From: Metallyticus violacea
Taxonomy: Eukaryota; Arthropoda; Insecta; Mantodea; Metallyticidae
Direction of reading: 5' to 3'
Assembly (NCBI GenBank): GCA_030762175.1
Contig: CM060843.1
Coordinates: 25,921,001 to 25,985,000 of the forward strand
Length of the DNA stretch: 64,000 nt
This document shows positions 25,147 to 36,759 of the stretch, one piece after another. Below the pieces are notes generated by a model. The model was not told the DNA's origin and did not search any database. It worked only from the letters and a program-made list of their open reading frames with translations. The position numbers and the translations under genes were made by a program. Each line of letters opens with the position of its first letter. Within the stretch, counting starts at the first letter, position 1.

Positions 25147-25548
25147 TCCAGGTATCTTATGGCAGTGTTACTGTTTAGGGGAAAGCGATAACAATAGGCA
25201 TCGGATGTCGGGGAATGGGGTGATTCGTTTGGTTTGTCCCGCACTTTATTATGTCAATCTGTGCGTGTGCAGTGCTGTATATCAAAGATTACAAAGAAAC
25301 TATGAGTACTTCCCGTTTTTCATATTATTAAGAATATCTGAGAGTGCCTTATTAATAAATAGCGAATAAATTAAAATAATTTACTCACATTTTCACAACC
25401 GATCTCTATTAGCACAAAACGTATACTGAAAGAGAATCCAGAAACGTAACCACGTTGTTTTCCTGGGCGAATTGTGACACACCACATTCCTCATGCGTAT
25501 CATATTAACGTAACATAAATAAACATTACTGTAATCTTAATTCCAGGG

Positions 25549-25582
25549 GAGAGAGAGAGAGGGAGAGAGAGAGAGAGAGAGA
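25549..25582. repeat. (GA)n microsatellite
   Basis: GA dinucleotide tract with one G insertion, 60 bp upstream of a SINE-A copy. Confidence 0.9.
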
Positions 25583-25644
25583 CATTGGGTATGTCCCGTA
25601 CTAGTGTTCCCTTTTGCAGCCACGTGTTTTTCATCTTACCGTCG

Positions 25645-25945
25645 TCGGTCCCGGTGGTGTAGTGGTAACCATACTTACCTCCTTAACCCAATATCGCGGG
25701 TTCAATCCCGACCAGTATCGATGGAATTTTCCGGGTGTAAAAATCCTTCGGAAGGGAAGTAAAGCCGTGAGTCCCGTGTCGTCGATTTACAGCATATAAA
25801 AGAAAGAAGAGGTCTGAAAGAAGACGGCATAAAAAAGAAAGAAGAGGCCTCTGAGCAAAATTTGTCGGCCGTTTCACGCCCTGAATTGAACAGGGCACTG
25901 ATAATCAGAGACGTTAAAGAGCGTTCGTTAATACAACAAATCACC
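25645..25945 (+). mobile_element. SINE-A copy 7
   Basis: Plus-strand copy with a full tRNA-like head: ggtcccggtggtgtagtgg at 25647 contains the A box, and a mutated B box (ggttcaatccc) lies near 25700. A small internal deletion removes part of the ...aagtatggcttcc... block, and the middle carries a duplicated aaaagaaagaagagg-type segment. The 3' hairpin and tail end at about 25945. Confidence 0.85.
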
Positions 25946-25949
25946 AAAA

Positions 25950-26150
25950 AGCTGATGTGAATAATTCCTTTCGGCAGGCTGATCGAAAGTGTCTGTGAGG
26001 GAAGCTAGCAGGCGAACATGTGAGGATAAACAGCTCAATTACAAAGCGAATATCCCTTGTAGAAAGAAATGCCATTAACTAATGAGTTTATGGAGATAGT
26101 GGGAGGGAATGGTCTTTTTTATGAGAGTCGTTCTTATAGTTTTCAGAATG
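25950..26150. other. Short intergenic spacer
   Basis: Nothing recognised between the SINE and the mariner relic. Confidence 0.3.
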
Positions 26151-26154
26151 AGGG

Positions 26155-27130
26155 CAATAACATTTTTAAAAAATGCAATCCGATCCTTGCATTTTTAAAA
26201 AGTATTCTCCATTATATTGTGTACAACATCTCATCCGTTCAAACCGTTTTGTAAATGCTGAACGCCATACTTCTTTGGATAGAGTACAAATACATTCTTC
26301 GTAAGCAGTCACTGAGGCTTCAGGTCAATCCATTCGTTGACCACAAAATTTTTCTTTTATTTTGGGGAATAAGAATCATCGATCTGAACTTCAAGGAGGA
26401 TGGCGCGAACACTTGACTCCTGACTCCTGCAGAATTGAGTTGTTTCCAGTGCAGTGGAGGCAAAAGCGTTGTCGAAGTGAAACAGGATTCCATGCAGACC
26501 AGTCTTATGATTCTTCCTTCTCACTACATTGAAGAATTGGGGAAGGTATTTTGCGATGCATCTACCTTCTGACAGACACAGTTATTTTGTTCCTCAAGTG
26601 CAACTCTCACAATGTGGCCATTAGCTGAGAAGAAAGAACACATCATTTTCTTGACAACACTTCTGGAGGATTTTCCCCTGGGAAAGGCCCTTAGTATCTG
26701 GATCACGCCGTTATATTTAGCTTTCATCACCTACTATGATGTTACACATGTTTTATACACTTTCTAACTCCAATCCACGTGTGGTTTTTCTGCTAATATT
26801 TGTAGTCCTAGGGGATCCAACAACTGCAAAGCTTTCTGACATTATGTTTTTTTCTTCGAGGAGATTGCTTTCACCGTTACTTCTCTCAGGACTTTTTGGA
26901 TCTGGCAATATGTACTGATGTTCCCGCAGCATACACTCTGCTTTCATCACATTTGCATCCATTGTTGTTGTAGGTGGCCGTCCTACGCAATCTTTATCTT
27001 CCAAGAATTCCTCCCTTTCCTTAAACTCTATAAAACATTGGTAGATAGTGGATTGTGAGGAGCAAAGATTCCCAAATGCATCATGAAATCTTCCAAGCCA
27101 TTCTTTCTCTCCTAAACCAAATTTAAAGTG
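26155..27130 (-). pseudogene. Mariner transposase relic (lineage 1)
   Basis: Read on the minus strand from about 27130 down, several frames give AFGN-C-S-STIYQ-F-EFKE and EDKDCVGRPPTTTMDAN (helix-turn-helix domain). Next comes VVKKMMCSFFSANGHIVRVALEE, then HFDNAFASTALETTQF carrying the catalytic Asp (HHDNASSHT in the family). The tail is a readable IKEKFCGQRM ... NGEYFLK-like stretch near 26160. At least three frameshifts and several stops are present. TIRs were not located. It differs clearly from the neighbouring mariner at 27374-28583, so two mariner lineages lie back to back. Confidence 0.75.
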
Positions 27131-27373
27131 TAGTAAGCCAATGCGCTTAAATGTCCCGCTTGAAATCCATCCTAGTGTCTCGCACCCACGTACACATATT
27201 TAGCTGTGCTGACACCACACATTATTGGAACGCGCTCAAACTTGTACATGTTGCTTCAATCTAAAGCCAGAAAAATCTGCACTGACTTTCACAGCTCCTG
27301 GTCCAGTCTAAAAACTTTCAGAAATATCCCCATTTGAATTTACCCTAGATGGAGTGAAGAGGCTTTTATGCTA

Positions 27374-28583
27374 CGACGGTAGGTCCATAAGTTTCCGGCC
27401 TAACACTTTTCTAGGTACGATAAAGACAAAAACTATATTTCGCTTTTCAACATTAGTTACCCTTTATTGCATTACACTTCTCACATATTTGAATTTCTTC
27501 GTCACACTTAAATTTCCTTCCTCGAAGGTCCTTCTTGAGTTTTGAGAAGAGGAAATAGTGACTGGGAGTTAGATCTGGGCTATTGGGTGGATGGTCGGTC
27601 TTCCTTGAAGCCACATTTTCTCACAGTTTCCTTTGCAACAAGAGCTGTGTGCACACGCGCGTTGTCGTGAAGAAGGCGCCCATCACCACTCAGCTTTCCT
27701 GGCCTTTAGTCATTGATGGAATCACGTAGTCTGCGCAGTAGGCAGTACATGGGAAGTACTATGCTGTTCCTCTCCTTGAAGCCAATGAAGAGTATTCCTT
27801 CACAGACCCAAAAGATTGTGGCCATGATCTTCATGGTTGACTGAATGACCTAGGTCCTTAGAGGCGGTGCATCGCCAGGTTTACGCCGTTCCAGTCATTC
27901 TCTTTTGGACAAAGGATCATAGTAGAGGACCATAATTTCATCTTCTGTAACAATGGTTTGCAGAACTTATATCTCGTTGCCACGGCAGAGTTCCAAAAAT
28001 GCCTGTCAACAAATGACCCGCTGCTGCTTTTGGACTGAGGAAAGAAGTCTAGACACCCATCTTGCATTAACTTTATTAATGTGTAAACGTTCATGAATAA
28101 TTTGAAGGAACGTTGTTTTAAAAAGGCCCAAGCTTGCTGCTATTTCTGTAACTTTGAGCATCCGGTCTTCCTTCCATAATTTTTCCTTCCACAAGAGCTA
28201 TGTTTTCAGGAGTGAGCACCTCCAAGGGCCGACCTGCACGCTCTTCGCCTTCAATACTTCGAAAAAGTTTGGCCCGTTCTTTTACGGTAGAATGTGACGG
28301 GGATGCTTCCCCAAAAACACCGTCCAATCGCTGTTTAACTTCATTTGGAGCAAGTCCTTCTTTTGTGAAGAACTTAATAATAGCTGGATATTCCATTTAG
28401 AACTTGTCACAATCTTCTACTTATAGCCTTCTTTATGGCACTATATCTGAACAACTGAATACAGTGGAGTGGATGTTACAGCTGCAAGTATTTACTTAAC
28501 AGATAAAGTATGGCACCAGATAAGGGTTTTGTAAAGACGATAATCCTTATTAGCAAGGCCGGAAACTTATGCACCTACCCTCG
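27374..28583 (-). mobile_element. Mariner element (lineage 2) with TIRs and TA duplication
   Basis: A 1.21 kb element bounded by ~27-bp terminal inverted repeats that end in taagtttccggcc and differ at two positions. It is flanked by TA at 27372-27373 and 28584-28585, the canonical mariner target duplication. The minus-strand transposase begins at the ATG at 28396 (MEYPAIIKFFTKEG), continues through a GRP-L-VLTPENI linker, and later frames show EDE-MV (first Asp), LHDNARVHTALVAKE (second Asp) and NSPDLTPSHYFLFSKLKK (third Asp). Stops and frameshifts mean no active protein. The same family is nested in the Polinton at 54952-61780. Confidence 0.9.
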
Positions 28584-28589
28584 TAAGTG

Positions 28590-30130
28590 GTAGAGTCCTA
28601 TGGCATATAAATGGTATAATGAAGAAGTCGAAGGTAGCTGATATAAGTAACCAATGATACCTCTTTTACCAGTGTGTTAAGGAATTAGTCCGTTGAGGGA
28701 ATTCAGAGAGATGGAAATCGCGTATTAGCAATAATAATAGCACGAATGTGGACTTACGAACTAAGGCAAAATACAACAGCGAAATTAATTTGAACATTAT
28801 AATTGCTGCTTTAACTGCTAAGTTATGGTTGAACAAAGCGGGAAAACAGCTATTAACTATCTGGCAACATTGCCCGAGATGATGAAATACAGCATTGTGA
28901 CTTCACGCGAAGTTGTCAAGTAATACGTGAACTACATCTGAAAATTACTGGCGCTACCTTCCCGTGCAGGCATGCGATATTAAACAGTGGTGCTGCTAGC
29001 GATTGTGAAAACACAAATTTTGCAAGCGAGCGCGCACTGCCTGCCTCTTTTCTAACCGCGACATGAACTCATGCAATTTGTATTGGTCTGAATGAACCTC
29101 TTCCAGAAATAGCGCTTCATCCCTTCCCCACACAACGAGATGTGTCGCTTCTCTTTTGTTCATTTCTTCCCTGGTCTGTCGCCAGTGCAATACATTTTCC
29201 AGAACCCCTAAGGCGACTTCGGAATGACGCTGTTCCTTTCCCTCTACTCCTTCTATCTCTGGCGTGCAAGCCATAACTGTTCTCTGTGCTCCAAATTATA
29301 TTACGTTTCAACATTTCAAGTATCTTCGACATGAAAAATCACTTCGGTTAAGTTTATACTTTTCAATATTTTATGAGGACAGCATTTGCAACTTCTTAGC
29401 GAGAGGAATAGGAATAGCAGAGAAAGAGAAACAAAAAGATAAACTGAATAAGAAGTGGACTGGAATAACAGATCCAAAAACGTCCCAATGCAAAGAAGCA
29501 AAGAGGCGAAGGAAGGGCAAAGTTGCGAGTTGCTCTCACACGACCATTCTTAAAAAAAAACGCGTCCTATCTGGAAGACGTTAATGCAGTTTTCGTGTCG
29601 AAATTACTCGGAACTGATGCTACAGAACATTCCAAAAAGCATTAGGACCATGTCAAACCCCACCTAAGGAGTAAGGGAATTTACTATCATGGGACTTTCT
29701 TTAGTAGTTTTTTTTCCTTTCTTTCGTATTTTCTTTTCCATTAGAGTAAGTCTCAAAGTCCTAATTCGTATTTACGCACATTTCATCATATAGCGATAAT
29801 TGGCAATTGCTTGTTTTGTTTTGTATGTAGTTCTTATGCGAGGGCTGTTCCGGCTGATAAATCCGTGCAAACTCAAAGTTAACATTACATTGTTTTCAAT
29901 GTTACTTTGGTAAAGTGGTGTCCGTTGGGGGATGATGCACATAGCTATAAGCAGTTACTAAGCTAAGTCCATGTTTGAAAGCCATTTCCCTGATTAATTT
30001 TGTAAGTAAGCGCTCAAAAGTGGGAAATACGAAGTACATGTATTAACAAAACATTTATTATTGAAGGGGCAACACCCGCTAATAGTAGGGCGAACATGGA
30101 CAAACATTACGGCGAATATGTGCCTTCTCT
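28590..30130. other. Intergenic with unrecognised short ORFs
   Basis: Two overlapping minus-strand ORFs (28996-29274 and 29117-29332) and a plus-strand ORF with a Lys/Arg-rich tail (29264-29584) sit in a slightly GC-richer patch. None shows a known domain, and no transcript signals were identified. They could be remnants of an unrecognised element. Confidence 0.25.
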
Positions 30131-30137
30131 TTGAAGC

Positions 30138-31310
30138 CGGAAATAATGCTGCCTTTATTAATTTAATAACTAAAGGCTGCAGAGTTATATTTATAAAGAC
30201 ATTAGATTTGATAAGGGTAATTGTCATGTATAGGTATAAGGGAATATGTAGAGATAGGTATAACAGAAATTGAAATTATTTATAACTTGTACTTATGTGT
30301 ATGTCATTTGACAGGTGATTACAAAAGGGTTTTGTATACATTTTGTAGTAAAAGAGGTGAGAAAGAGACAGATGTATACCTGACGCCTCGACCACTGACC
30401 ACTCCTTAGACAAGGCTGAAGAAAGGGTAAACTATCTTTTGTTAGGTCATGAACCTTCTGCCCAAGGAATACTTAGGAGTTCACAATAAGAGAAACATGT
30501 GGCCGTAACGGGACAGTATTTGAACAAAGTCAGACGTAGCAATAATTTAAGAGAAAATGCGAATGTCAGAACGGAAACGAAAATGTTTTATTACAGGAAA
30601 GCCGAAAACAGCCCATAAACACGTGCGTTATCTCTGAGAACATTTGGAAATCTACAAACTAAGGAAGGAAAAAGATTTTCAATAGAAATCAGCATGTAAG
30701 GAAAGGGCCGAAAATTATGACAGGCTGTTCTTAGAAAATTCAGGTTTGTGGGAAAGAATAATTCTAGCCAATGGTCATCGGATAAAAGTCAACCAATAAG
30801 GAGAACTTAGATACAAATAAATATTTTAGGATAGCCAATGGTGAACATATAACACGGATATAGATAATATACGAGGGAATTTAATTTAGCGAGAGGCGTG
30901 GTGATGTGGTAGAAAAACTGGAGTACAAAAGTCAGAAGGACATTCAGTAGAGATATGAGAGGGAGATACATTCACTCAAGAGATATACGGAAGCAGGCAG
31001 CCTAAGTCATTCGAACGCAATCAGTTTAAGTCATTTCTAAAGTCAGTCGAGGGCAGTTTAAGTCATTTCTAAAGTCAGTCTAAGTGAGTAGTGAAGTCAG
31101 CTACGAAGAATCAGGAAGTAATCTGCCAAGTTGTAAAATAAAGTAAATGTTCAACCAGTACTGGACTTATTAATACACTGAACAATCTCCTTCCCCCCTA
31201 ATGACTTTCAAGTCATTCAAAACAGTCCAAATTTACCCTGAGAACCCATCGATCCCCCCTACATTGGGACAACTATATTAACCGTTGCAAATTATCGATC
31301 AACTGTGGGG
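30138..31310. repeat. Family D repeat, copy 1 (solo-LTR-like, unclassified)
   Basis: This stretch aligns by eye along most of its length with 37765-39080. Shared landmarks include the start hairpin (gcctttatta ... taaaggc), gagaaagagacagatgtatac, aagggtaaactatcttttg, catgtggccgtaacgggac, gaaaatgttttattacagga, the ctaaagtcagtctaagtg motif and the tail ctccttccccccta ... ctacattggg. This copy lacks about 130 bp present in the other. No coding region. A late AATAAA-like signal and the length suggest a solo LTR, but terminal TG/CA and a target duplication were not confirmed. Confidence 0.75.
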
Positions 31311-31933
31311 ACATAATAAAATCCCGTTTCACTTTTTATAAATGATTCGGTTAATTTAGAGGTAGCTGAATGGCGAGCACAAATGATACGGATTGATTCG
31401 GACATTGTATCAATTTAATAAGTAGGTACATGTTGTTATACAACCCTGCATGCATATTACAAATATAATTTACGTATGGATCGTCGACCATATATGCTTA
31501 AGTCTGATACACAATCATAAAGAGGAAAAACCATAAAATGTAAATAAAATTTAAAATAAGTTAAATGGGAAAACGGAATTTACAAATATATCAGTATAAT
31601 CAACTTACAATTTTACCAGTTATTAGTTCTAACAACAAAATAAATTGCTTCTAGGTTCGCGCACTTTGGCAAAGAAAATGTCCATATTAAATAAATGAAT
31701 ATGATCCGCAAACAGGTCTCAGCATGCCAATCGATCTCTAATTGCCTTAAAAAGTTTTACGGAAACAGCGTTTTTCTCAGGCCATCCAGTGAGTGCATTA
31801 GGCCAGAACATATACCCATTCCTCCCTCAACAAAATGAGTATATTCTCATACCAGAACTGTCCATCAATTTTTAGCCGTTCAATCTTCCAGTCTAGACCT
31901 TACTTTTCTCCTTAGAACGAGCATATATATAAG

Positions 31934-31997
31934 GAAATCGAGGCAGAGTGTATCACGAAAGTCTCCTTGAACCTATTGATGAAATTAAATTAACCTG

Positions 31998-32050
<53 letters not shown>

Positions 32051-32231
32051 TCACACTTGACTTTATCTTAGTGTATTATCCATTTTCACTGTTAATTTGA
32101 TTTGTTACATTGTTAATAGTGTTACTTTATTTTTCTTTTATATTATATATAGAATAAATTACATTATATACAATATAAATATATATCAATAGGTTCAAGG
32201 AGACTTTCGTGATACACTCTGCCTCGATTTC
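31934..32231. repeat. 47-bp perfect inverted repeat flanking a (TA)n-rich core
   Basis: The left arm (31934-31980) begins gaaatcgaggcagagtg. The right arm (32185-32231) is its exact reverse complement over 47 bp. The 204-bp spacer contains a pure TA tract at about 31999-32045 and AT-rich DNA. The structure could be a MITE or a cruciform-forming palindrome. No target duplication was evident beside the arms. Confidence 0.85.
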
Positions 32232-32489
32232 TGCCTGCTGATACCTCTAGCCTTATTCTAACCGTCTCCCCTAAAGTTTTATTATTTTTCATTGCCCGTT
32301 TCTATATTGAACACAGGCCAAATCCTCTGAGTCCTGTTTCCCAAAACGTTGGTGTTATATTTTGTATCTGAATTCTATAGCATTTATCCCGAAGTGTGGA
32401 ATAGTCTCCCTGTATTAGTTTAAACAGTCCTTGTTTTACTCTTAACCGTATCTTCATAGCAACCCACCTTCCTCAAGGTAACAACTCAC

Positions 32490-33000
32490 GAAATGATTGA
32501 AGAAATCCACAGCATGGAGGGCAGCTATTGGAGACTGAAAGTGCGAGAGATTGCTGAAGTTGTGGGCTTTCTGGAGACGGTGTGCATGTAATTTGTTCAA
32601 TCATTTGCAAATGGAAAAACCGCGTTTGCTAAAGATTTACCACAAAAGAGAAGTGCTACTGGAGCAATTGATTGACGCGATCATGAAGAGAATACTCCTT
32701 ATGTTGGTGAAGAAAAAGCCCAGTTCCATTACGATAACGTGCCAGCACACAAGTCTGCGATTATGACCTCAAAATTACTGTATTAAGATATGAAATCTCT
32801 CCTCATTCCCCCTACTCTCCGGATTTGACTCCCTCGGACTATTTCTTGTTTCTCATATAAAGAAATGGCTAGCCGTAAAGAAATTCTCATCAAATGAAAA
32901 GTTTGTCGCTGAAACAAACACACATTTTTAAACTGAAGAAATCGCATTTTATGATTACGTTGAGTATTTAAACATTTTTTCCCCCAAAAATGTATATCTT
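32490..33000 (+). pseudogene. Mariner transposase relic (lineage 3)
   Basis: The plus strand shows RLKVREIAEVVGF (helix-turn-helix linker), then a gap, QYDNVPAHKSAIMTSKLLY (catalytic Asp; DNAPAHTSA in the family) and KKWLAVKKFSSNEKFVAETNTHF (typical KKWL-GK-FSSNEEVI-ET region). Several frames are needed and much of the centre is missing. The short ORF at 32551-32766 covers part of it. No TIRs located. Confidence 0.7.
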
Positions 33001-33189
33001 TATTTTTTCACTAACTTATAGAAAAGCTTTGTATGAGAGAAGTTTAATTCAGTGTGTATAAGAGCGGACGCTGAATATCAGATGCTAGAATTAATACATT
33101 TTCTGTTACAGTTTAATGAGCCTGTTGCTCTTTATTATAAACAAACTACAAAAACTGCAAAGGTAATTATTTGTGATAACAAGTAGAGC

Positions 33190-33462
33190 GAGACGCACTT
33201 CAAACCTTTCATTCGAAGTCGACCTCCCTCTCTGACGCAGCGAGCACATAGCATAACAACATTTAACCTTTTTACACATAAATCTCGAATATTGCTATCA
33301 ATAATATCAAGTTTCCTATGCTCACTCTTTTCATAGAAGATGCTGAAAGTAATTTTCCTGCAAAGAAGTTCTAAATTGGTGAAGTGTTTTGGCGGTGTGA
33401 ATTTGTGATGGGAGGGAGATAGGGACGACTTGTGAAAGTAAGGTTTGAAATGTGCCTTGCGA
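33190..33462. repeat. Candidate MITE with imperfect ~40-bp inverted ends
   Basis: The left end (cacttcaaacctttcattcg ... agtcgacctccctctc) is an imperfect reverse complement of the right end near 33407-33460 (gagggagatagggacgactt ... aaggtttgaaatgtgcc). The interior is AT-rich and non-coding. No family or target duplication assigned. Confidence 0.45.
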
Positions 33463-33469
33463 TGCTTCA

Positions 33470-35050
33470 GGAAGAAAATCCATAAACATGGATTTTTAGT
33501 AAGAAGGTTCTTAAAGTGAAATAGTGAACATGGAATGAATAAGGATTAATTGAAAAAAAAAATATGTACATTTATTTATGAAAAATAAAAAATTTGATAG
33601 AATTCAACAATGTTTGCTTTGTTACCTGAAGCGTATCTACACAGTTGTCTTGATTACTAAACTTTTTGCTAGAAATTAACGACAAACTTCACTTCCATTC
33701 AAAGAACACACTTTATGACCATATCGAAGAAATTTGATACTTTGTTTTCCAATCTTAGTTCTAAGTTTTACCATTTACCCTGATATAAATTGTAATATTT
33801 TGTATAAAGTAAATTGCTATATCATTCATTTCTGAAATAATCGCTGTCTTATACCGTATAATAATGCGATGCAGAAATGTAACTCCATGTTAAATGTTAA
33901 TACATTTGCACATGCCATAAAAACGAAGGAAACTGGTGCTCACGACTTACGATAAATATTAAGGGGTTTCATAATGCAAATTAGACATAACGTAATCAAA
34001 CCTAAGAGCTTAATATAAAATTATCTAATAAAATTATTCACAATTACTTGCAGAGACAGCTGACAAACTAATTGCCGTCCTAGGATATGGCGCTGTTCTG
34101 TTTGGGAAACTTTATCCATAGATTATTGCTACTGCAGCCCCCGTACAAAGCTTTTCTCCATAAATTAGTAACATTTCAAGATGTTCTGCTTTACTAAACT
34201 ATTCCAATTTACAGCTGACGTAATTTAACATCAAAGTTAAAAGGTGAAACTGCTATTAAAAGGCAGCGCATGGCAATAACAGTTGAGGATAGGTATAAAT
34301 AAATACAATGAACTTGATTATTGGATCTGCAGTGTTGTGACGCTGCAATTAGCACAAAATACAGCAAACCTTGCAAGGCTTATAATCAGAAGACCGCAAA
34401 ACTAATGACTGAAAAATAAATTAACTGATAGGGAAGGAGATTATCTTGCCATTTTCTATCAGACATACTTTAAAATTGAATTGAATTACGTAAACGAGGT
34501 ATATAAAATAGTTTCCTATCATGTACATGTTATCAAATTTGTTTCAGGAATGGAATGACAAAATTGCAGTAAACATTTTTGTTCTTTTCATCACAAAAAA
34601 TGATTCTGTACAAGAAAGTCATATTATACACAAACTTCGACGGCACTATAGTCGATTGAGAAGAGAAGAGTAGAATAAATAGTTCCTGTAGTAAGCGGAG
34701 GAAGAGATACACGGCATTCCTTCGAACCCTTTCTTCGTCTATTTTCTTTAGAAAATAATGCTGTTGTATTTCTCAATGATGTTCCTGACGACAGAGTTGC
34801 TAATGCCATCACTGATTTGCTGACTTGCTGTTGGTCCTGTAGGCTGTTATTCTTTAAGCTTGTTTTCAAGAGATTTTTTTTTGAATGATGAATTTGAATG
34901 TTACTACTTGAGCAATTATAAGGTTTGGAACTATTTTCAGGAATAATGTATGTCGTAAATGAAATTTATGTGTTTTTAATTCAATACAGCACATTAGACA
35001 TCTCTTTTAAAGCATTGTCTCCAACGTTCGAATGGCGTTTGCAAGCAGGT
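33470..35050. other. AT-rich intergenic DNA, no gene seen
   Basis: No recognisable element. Short ORFs at 34624-34869 and 34925-35116 lack motifs. Confidence 0.45.
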
Positions 35051-35053
35051 CAC

Positions 35054-35300
35054 CTAAATTGCTGTGTATGCTTCTCGAATACGTTCCTTTATTTTGTTTC
35101 CCATACTCTGACTTAATAAACCCCCAAACAAAAAGTCAAAGATTGTCAAATCTTGCGAGAGCGATGGCCATATAGGTAAAACTGTGCCTATCCAGTTTTG
35201 GGGAAATTGTCCGTTGAACTCTCTCGAATCCAACACAAATAATGCAAAATGAGGGAATATTCCATCATTTTGAAATAATTCGGTGACCATAGTGCCAACC
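35054..35300 (-). pseudogene. Mariner-superfamily DDE transposase relic (FQQDGAPPH type)
   Basis: The 78-residue minus-strand ORF (35290-35054) reads FQNDGIFPHFALFV, FNGQFPQNWIG, LPIWPSLSQDLTIFDFLFGG. This lines up with FQQDGAPPHF ... FPNRWIGRGGPI-WPPRSPDLTPLDFFLWG of mariner-like transposases. The catalytic Asp positions are visible, but the SPDLTP segment is mutated. Same family as the relic at 10330-10625. Confidence 0.75.
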
Positions 35301-35399
35301 GAAATTTCCGAGTAACTATTGATGCACTACTGCATATGTCCAACCCGCTCAATCGAGAACAGGTTTCTTATAAGCGCCATTGTGTAGTGGTCATCTGAA

Positions 35400-36435
35400 A
35401 TAAAAAATAAAAGTAAAAACATCCGTATTTTAGGTTATTATGACTTTGTAACACAGTACTTTAAAATTTACATACCATATTAATTTAATTTAAGAGAAAC
35501 CATTATTAAATGAAAATTGATTGAAACTTTATATCTACACTGTATTTAAAAGAAATCTTATTGCATGCGTTACGTAAGATACATTTTCTGTCTTTACTTG
35601 CATTTATTAGCGATTTAAATTTTTTACATCATGAAACGTTTATTTATGTAAGTGTCAAATTTTGGAAGCCCTCAAATTTCCCATTTCAGTCCTCTATAAT
35701 TTATTGTGGATCCCCTGTTTCCACTATAGTGAACATATTGATAATATCTGTAGGACAAATGTAACATGGTACGTGAGAGAAATAGATGAACCCGTTTACT
35801 TTGCCACAGCATGAAAACACACTGTACCATTCAGAACGACATTATGCAGTGTAATCCGAAATATTTTCAATCATAAAAATTAAGGTTATACAATTTATTT
35901 TTCAAGTATCAGAAATTCGATAGTCTTGTTTGATTTTGATTGGCATTACAAAACGATTTTTCGAAAACTCTACAATGTTATAATTGTTTCCTGGTCAAAC
36001 GCTGCCCTTTCTTCTTTGACCCTTCAATGAACTGTCCTCTGCTGTGTAATTTAGATTGATTAAACATACTTCCCACATATTCTCAATAACGTTTGGAGAC
36101 TTTCCTAATCAGTCGATCTTTGCAAAACCAGTTTCTAATATTCTTTGTGAAAGAAGAGGAATTACTAGTTTATTGTAAACAGCACCTCTCCAATTGGTTA
36201 TTTGACATTGCCCTCACTGTTCTCAACCCCACTTTGTAATTTTGATTTTGAAGAATAATTGAGTCTCTTCACTGCACTTCTTAATCTTGTCTCTTGGTGC
36301 TTAGTTAGGAATCATTCTTGTTGGTTGACCACATCTTTCATGTCGCCAACTTCCTTTTCCAATTTATGTACTTCTATCAACATTTGAAGCTCAAAAGAGC
36401 TATTACCAACATTTCCGATTGATAGAGCAGTAGAA
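35400..36435. other. AT-rich intergenic DNA, no gene seen
   Basis: Nothing recognised. Confidence 0.45.
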
Positions 36436-36439
36436 TTTT

Positions 36440-36752
36440 ATAGCTTCATTGTGTGGTTGGGTTTTTTTTTGAGTAGTGTTTAACGCCCGTTTTTACTACT
36501 GAGGCACCACAGGCAGTGGACACTGGTGATACATGAGACAAAACGATATATTGGAAAAGGATTTTTTTTAAGAAAGGAAACGACGAAGGCCTAAGTTTAG
36601 GGTACCTCTCCGGCATTTGCCATTTATGAGGACTGAGGAAAACCTGGAAAAAACCTCAGTCGGGGAGGACGGTCCTGGCGGGATTCGAACCCCAGACCTC
36701 CCGCTCACGAGTCCGTGTCTTAACGACCTCGGCCACCCATGGCGGTAACTCA
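36440..36752 (-). mobile_element. SINE-B (Ser/Leu-tRNA-like head)
   Basis: On the minus strand the element starts near 36748 with ggtggccgaggtcgttaag, a class II tRNA A box like those of Ser/Leu tRNAs, followed by a B box ggttcgaatcccg near 36690. The body contains aggttttttccaggttttcc, ctcagtagtaaaaacgggcg and an A-rich tail (T run near 36461). It is unrelated in sequence to SINE-A. The 61-residue minus-strand ORF here is a chance reading. Confidence 0.8.
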
Positions 36753-36759
36753 ATGAATA

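Noticed and set aside
29838..29880. Mariner-like terminus (gagggctgttccggctg)
   Set aside because: Resembles some mariner ends, but no partner TIR or transposase could be paired with it.
36670..36748. Ser/Leu tRNA gene on the minus strand
   Set aside because: A and B boxes are good, but the acceptor and anticodon stems do not pair well and a SINE body follows. Called SINE-B.
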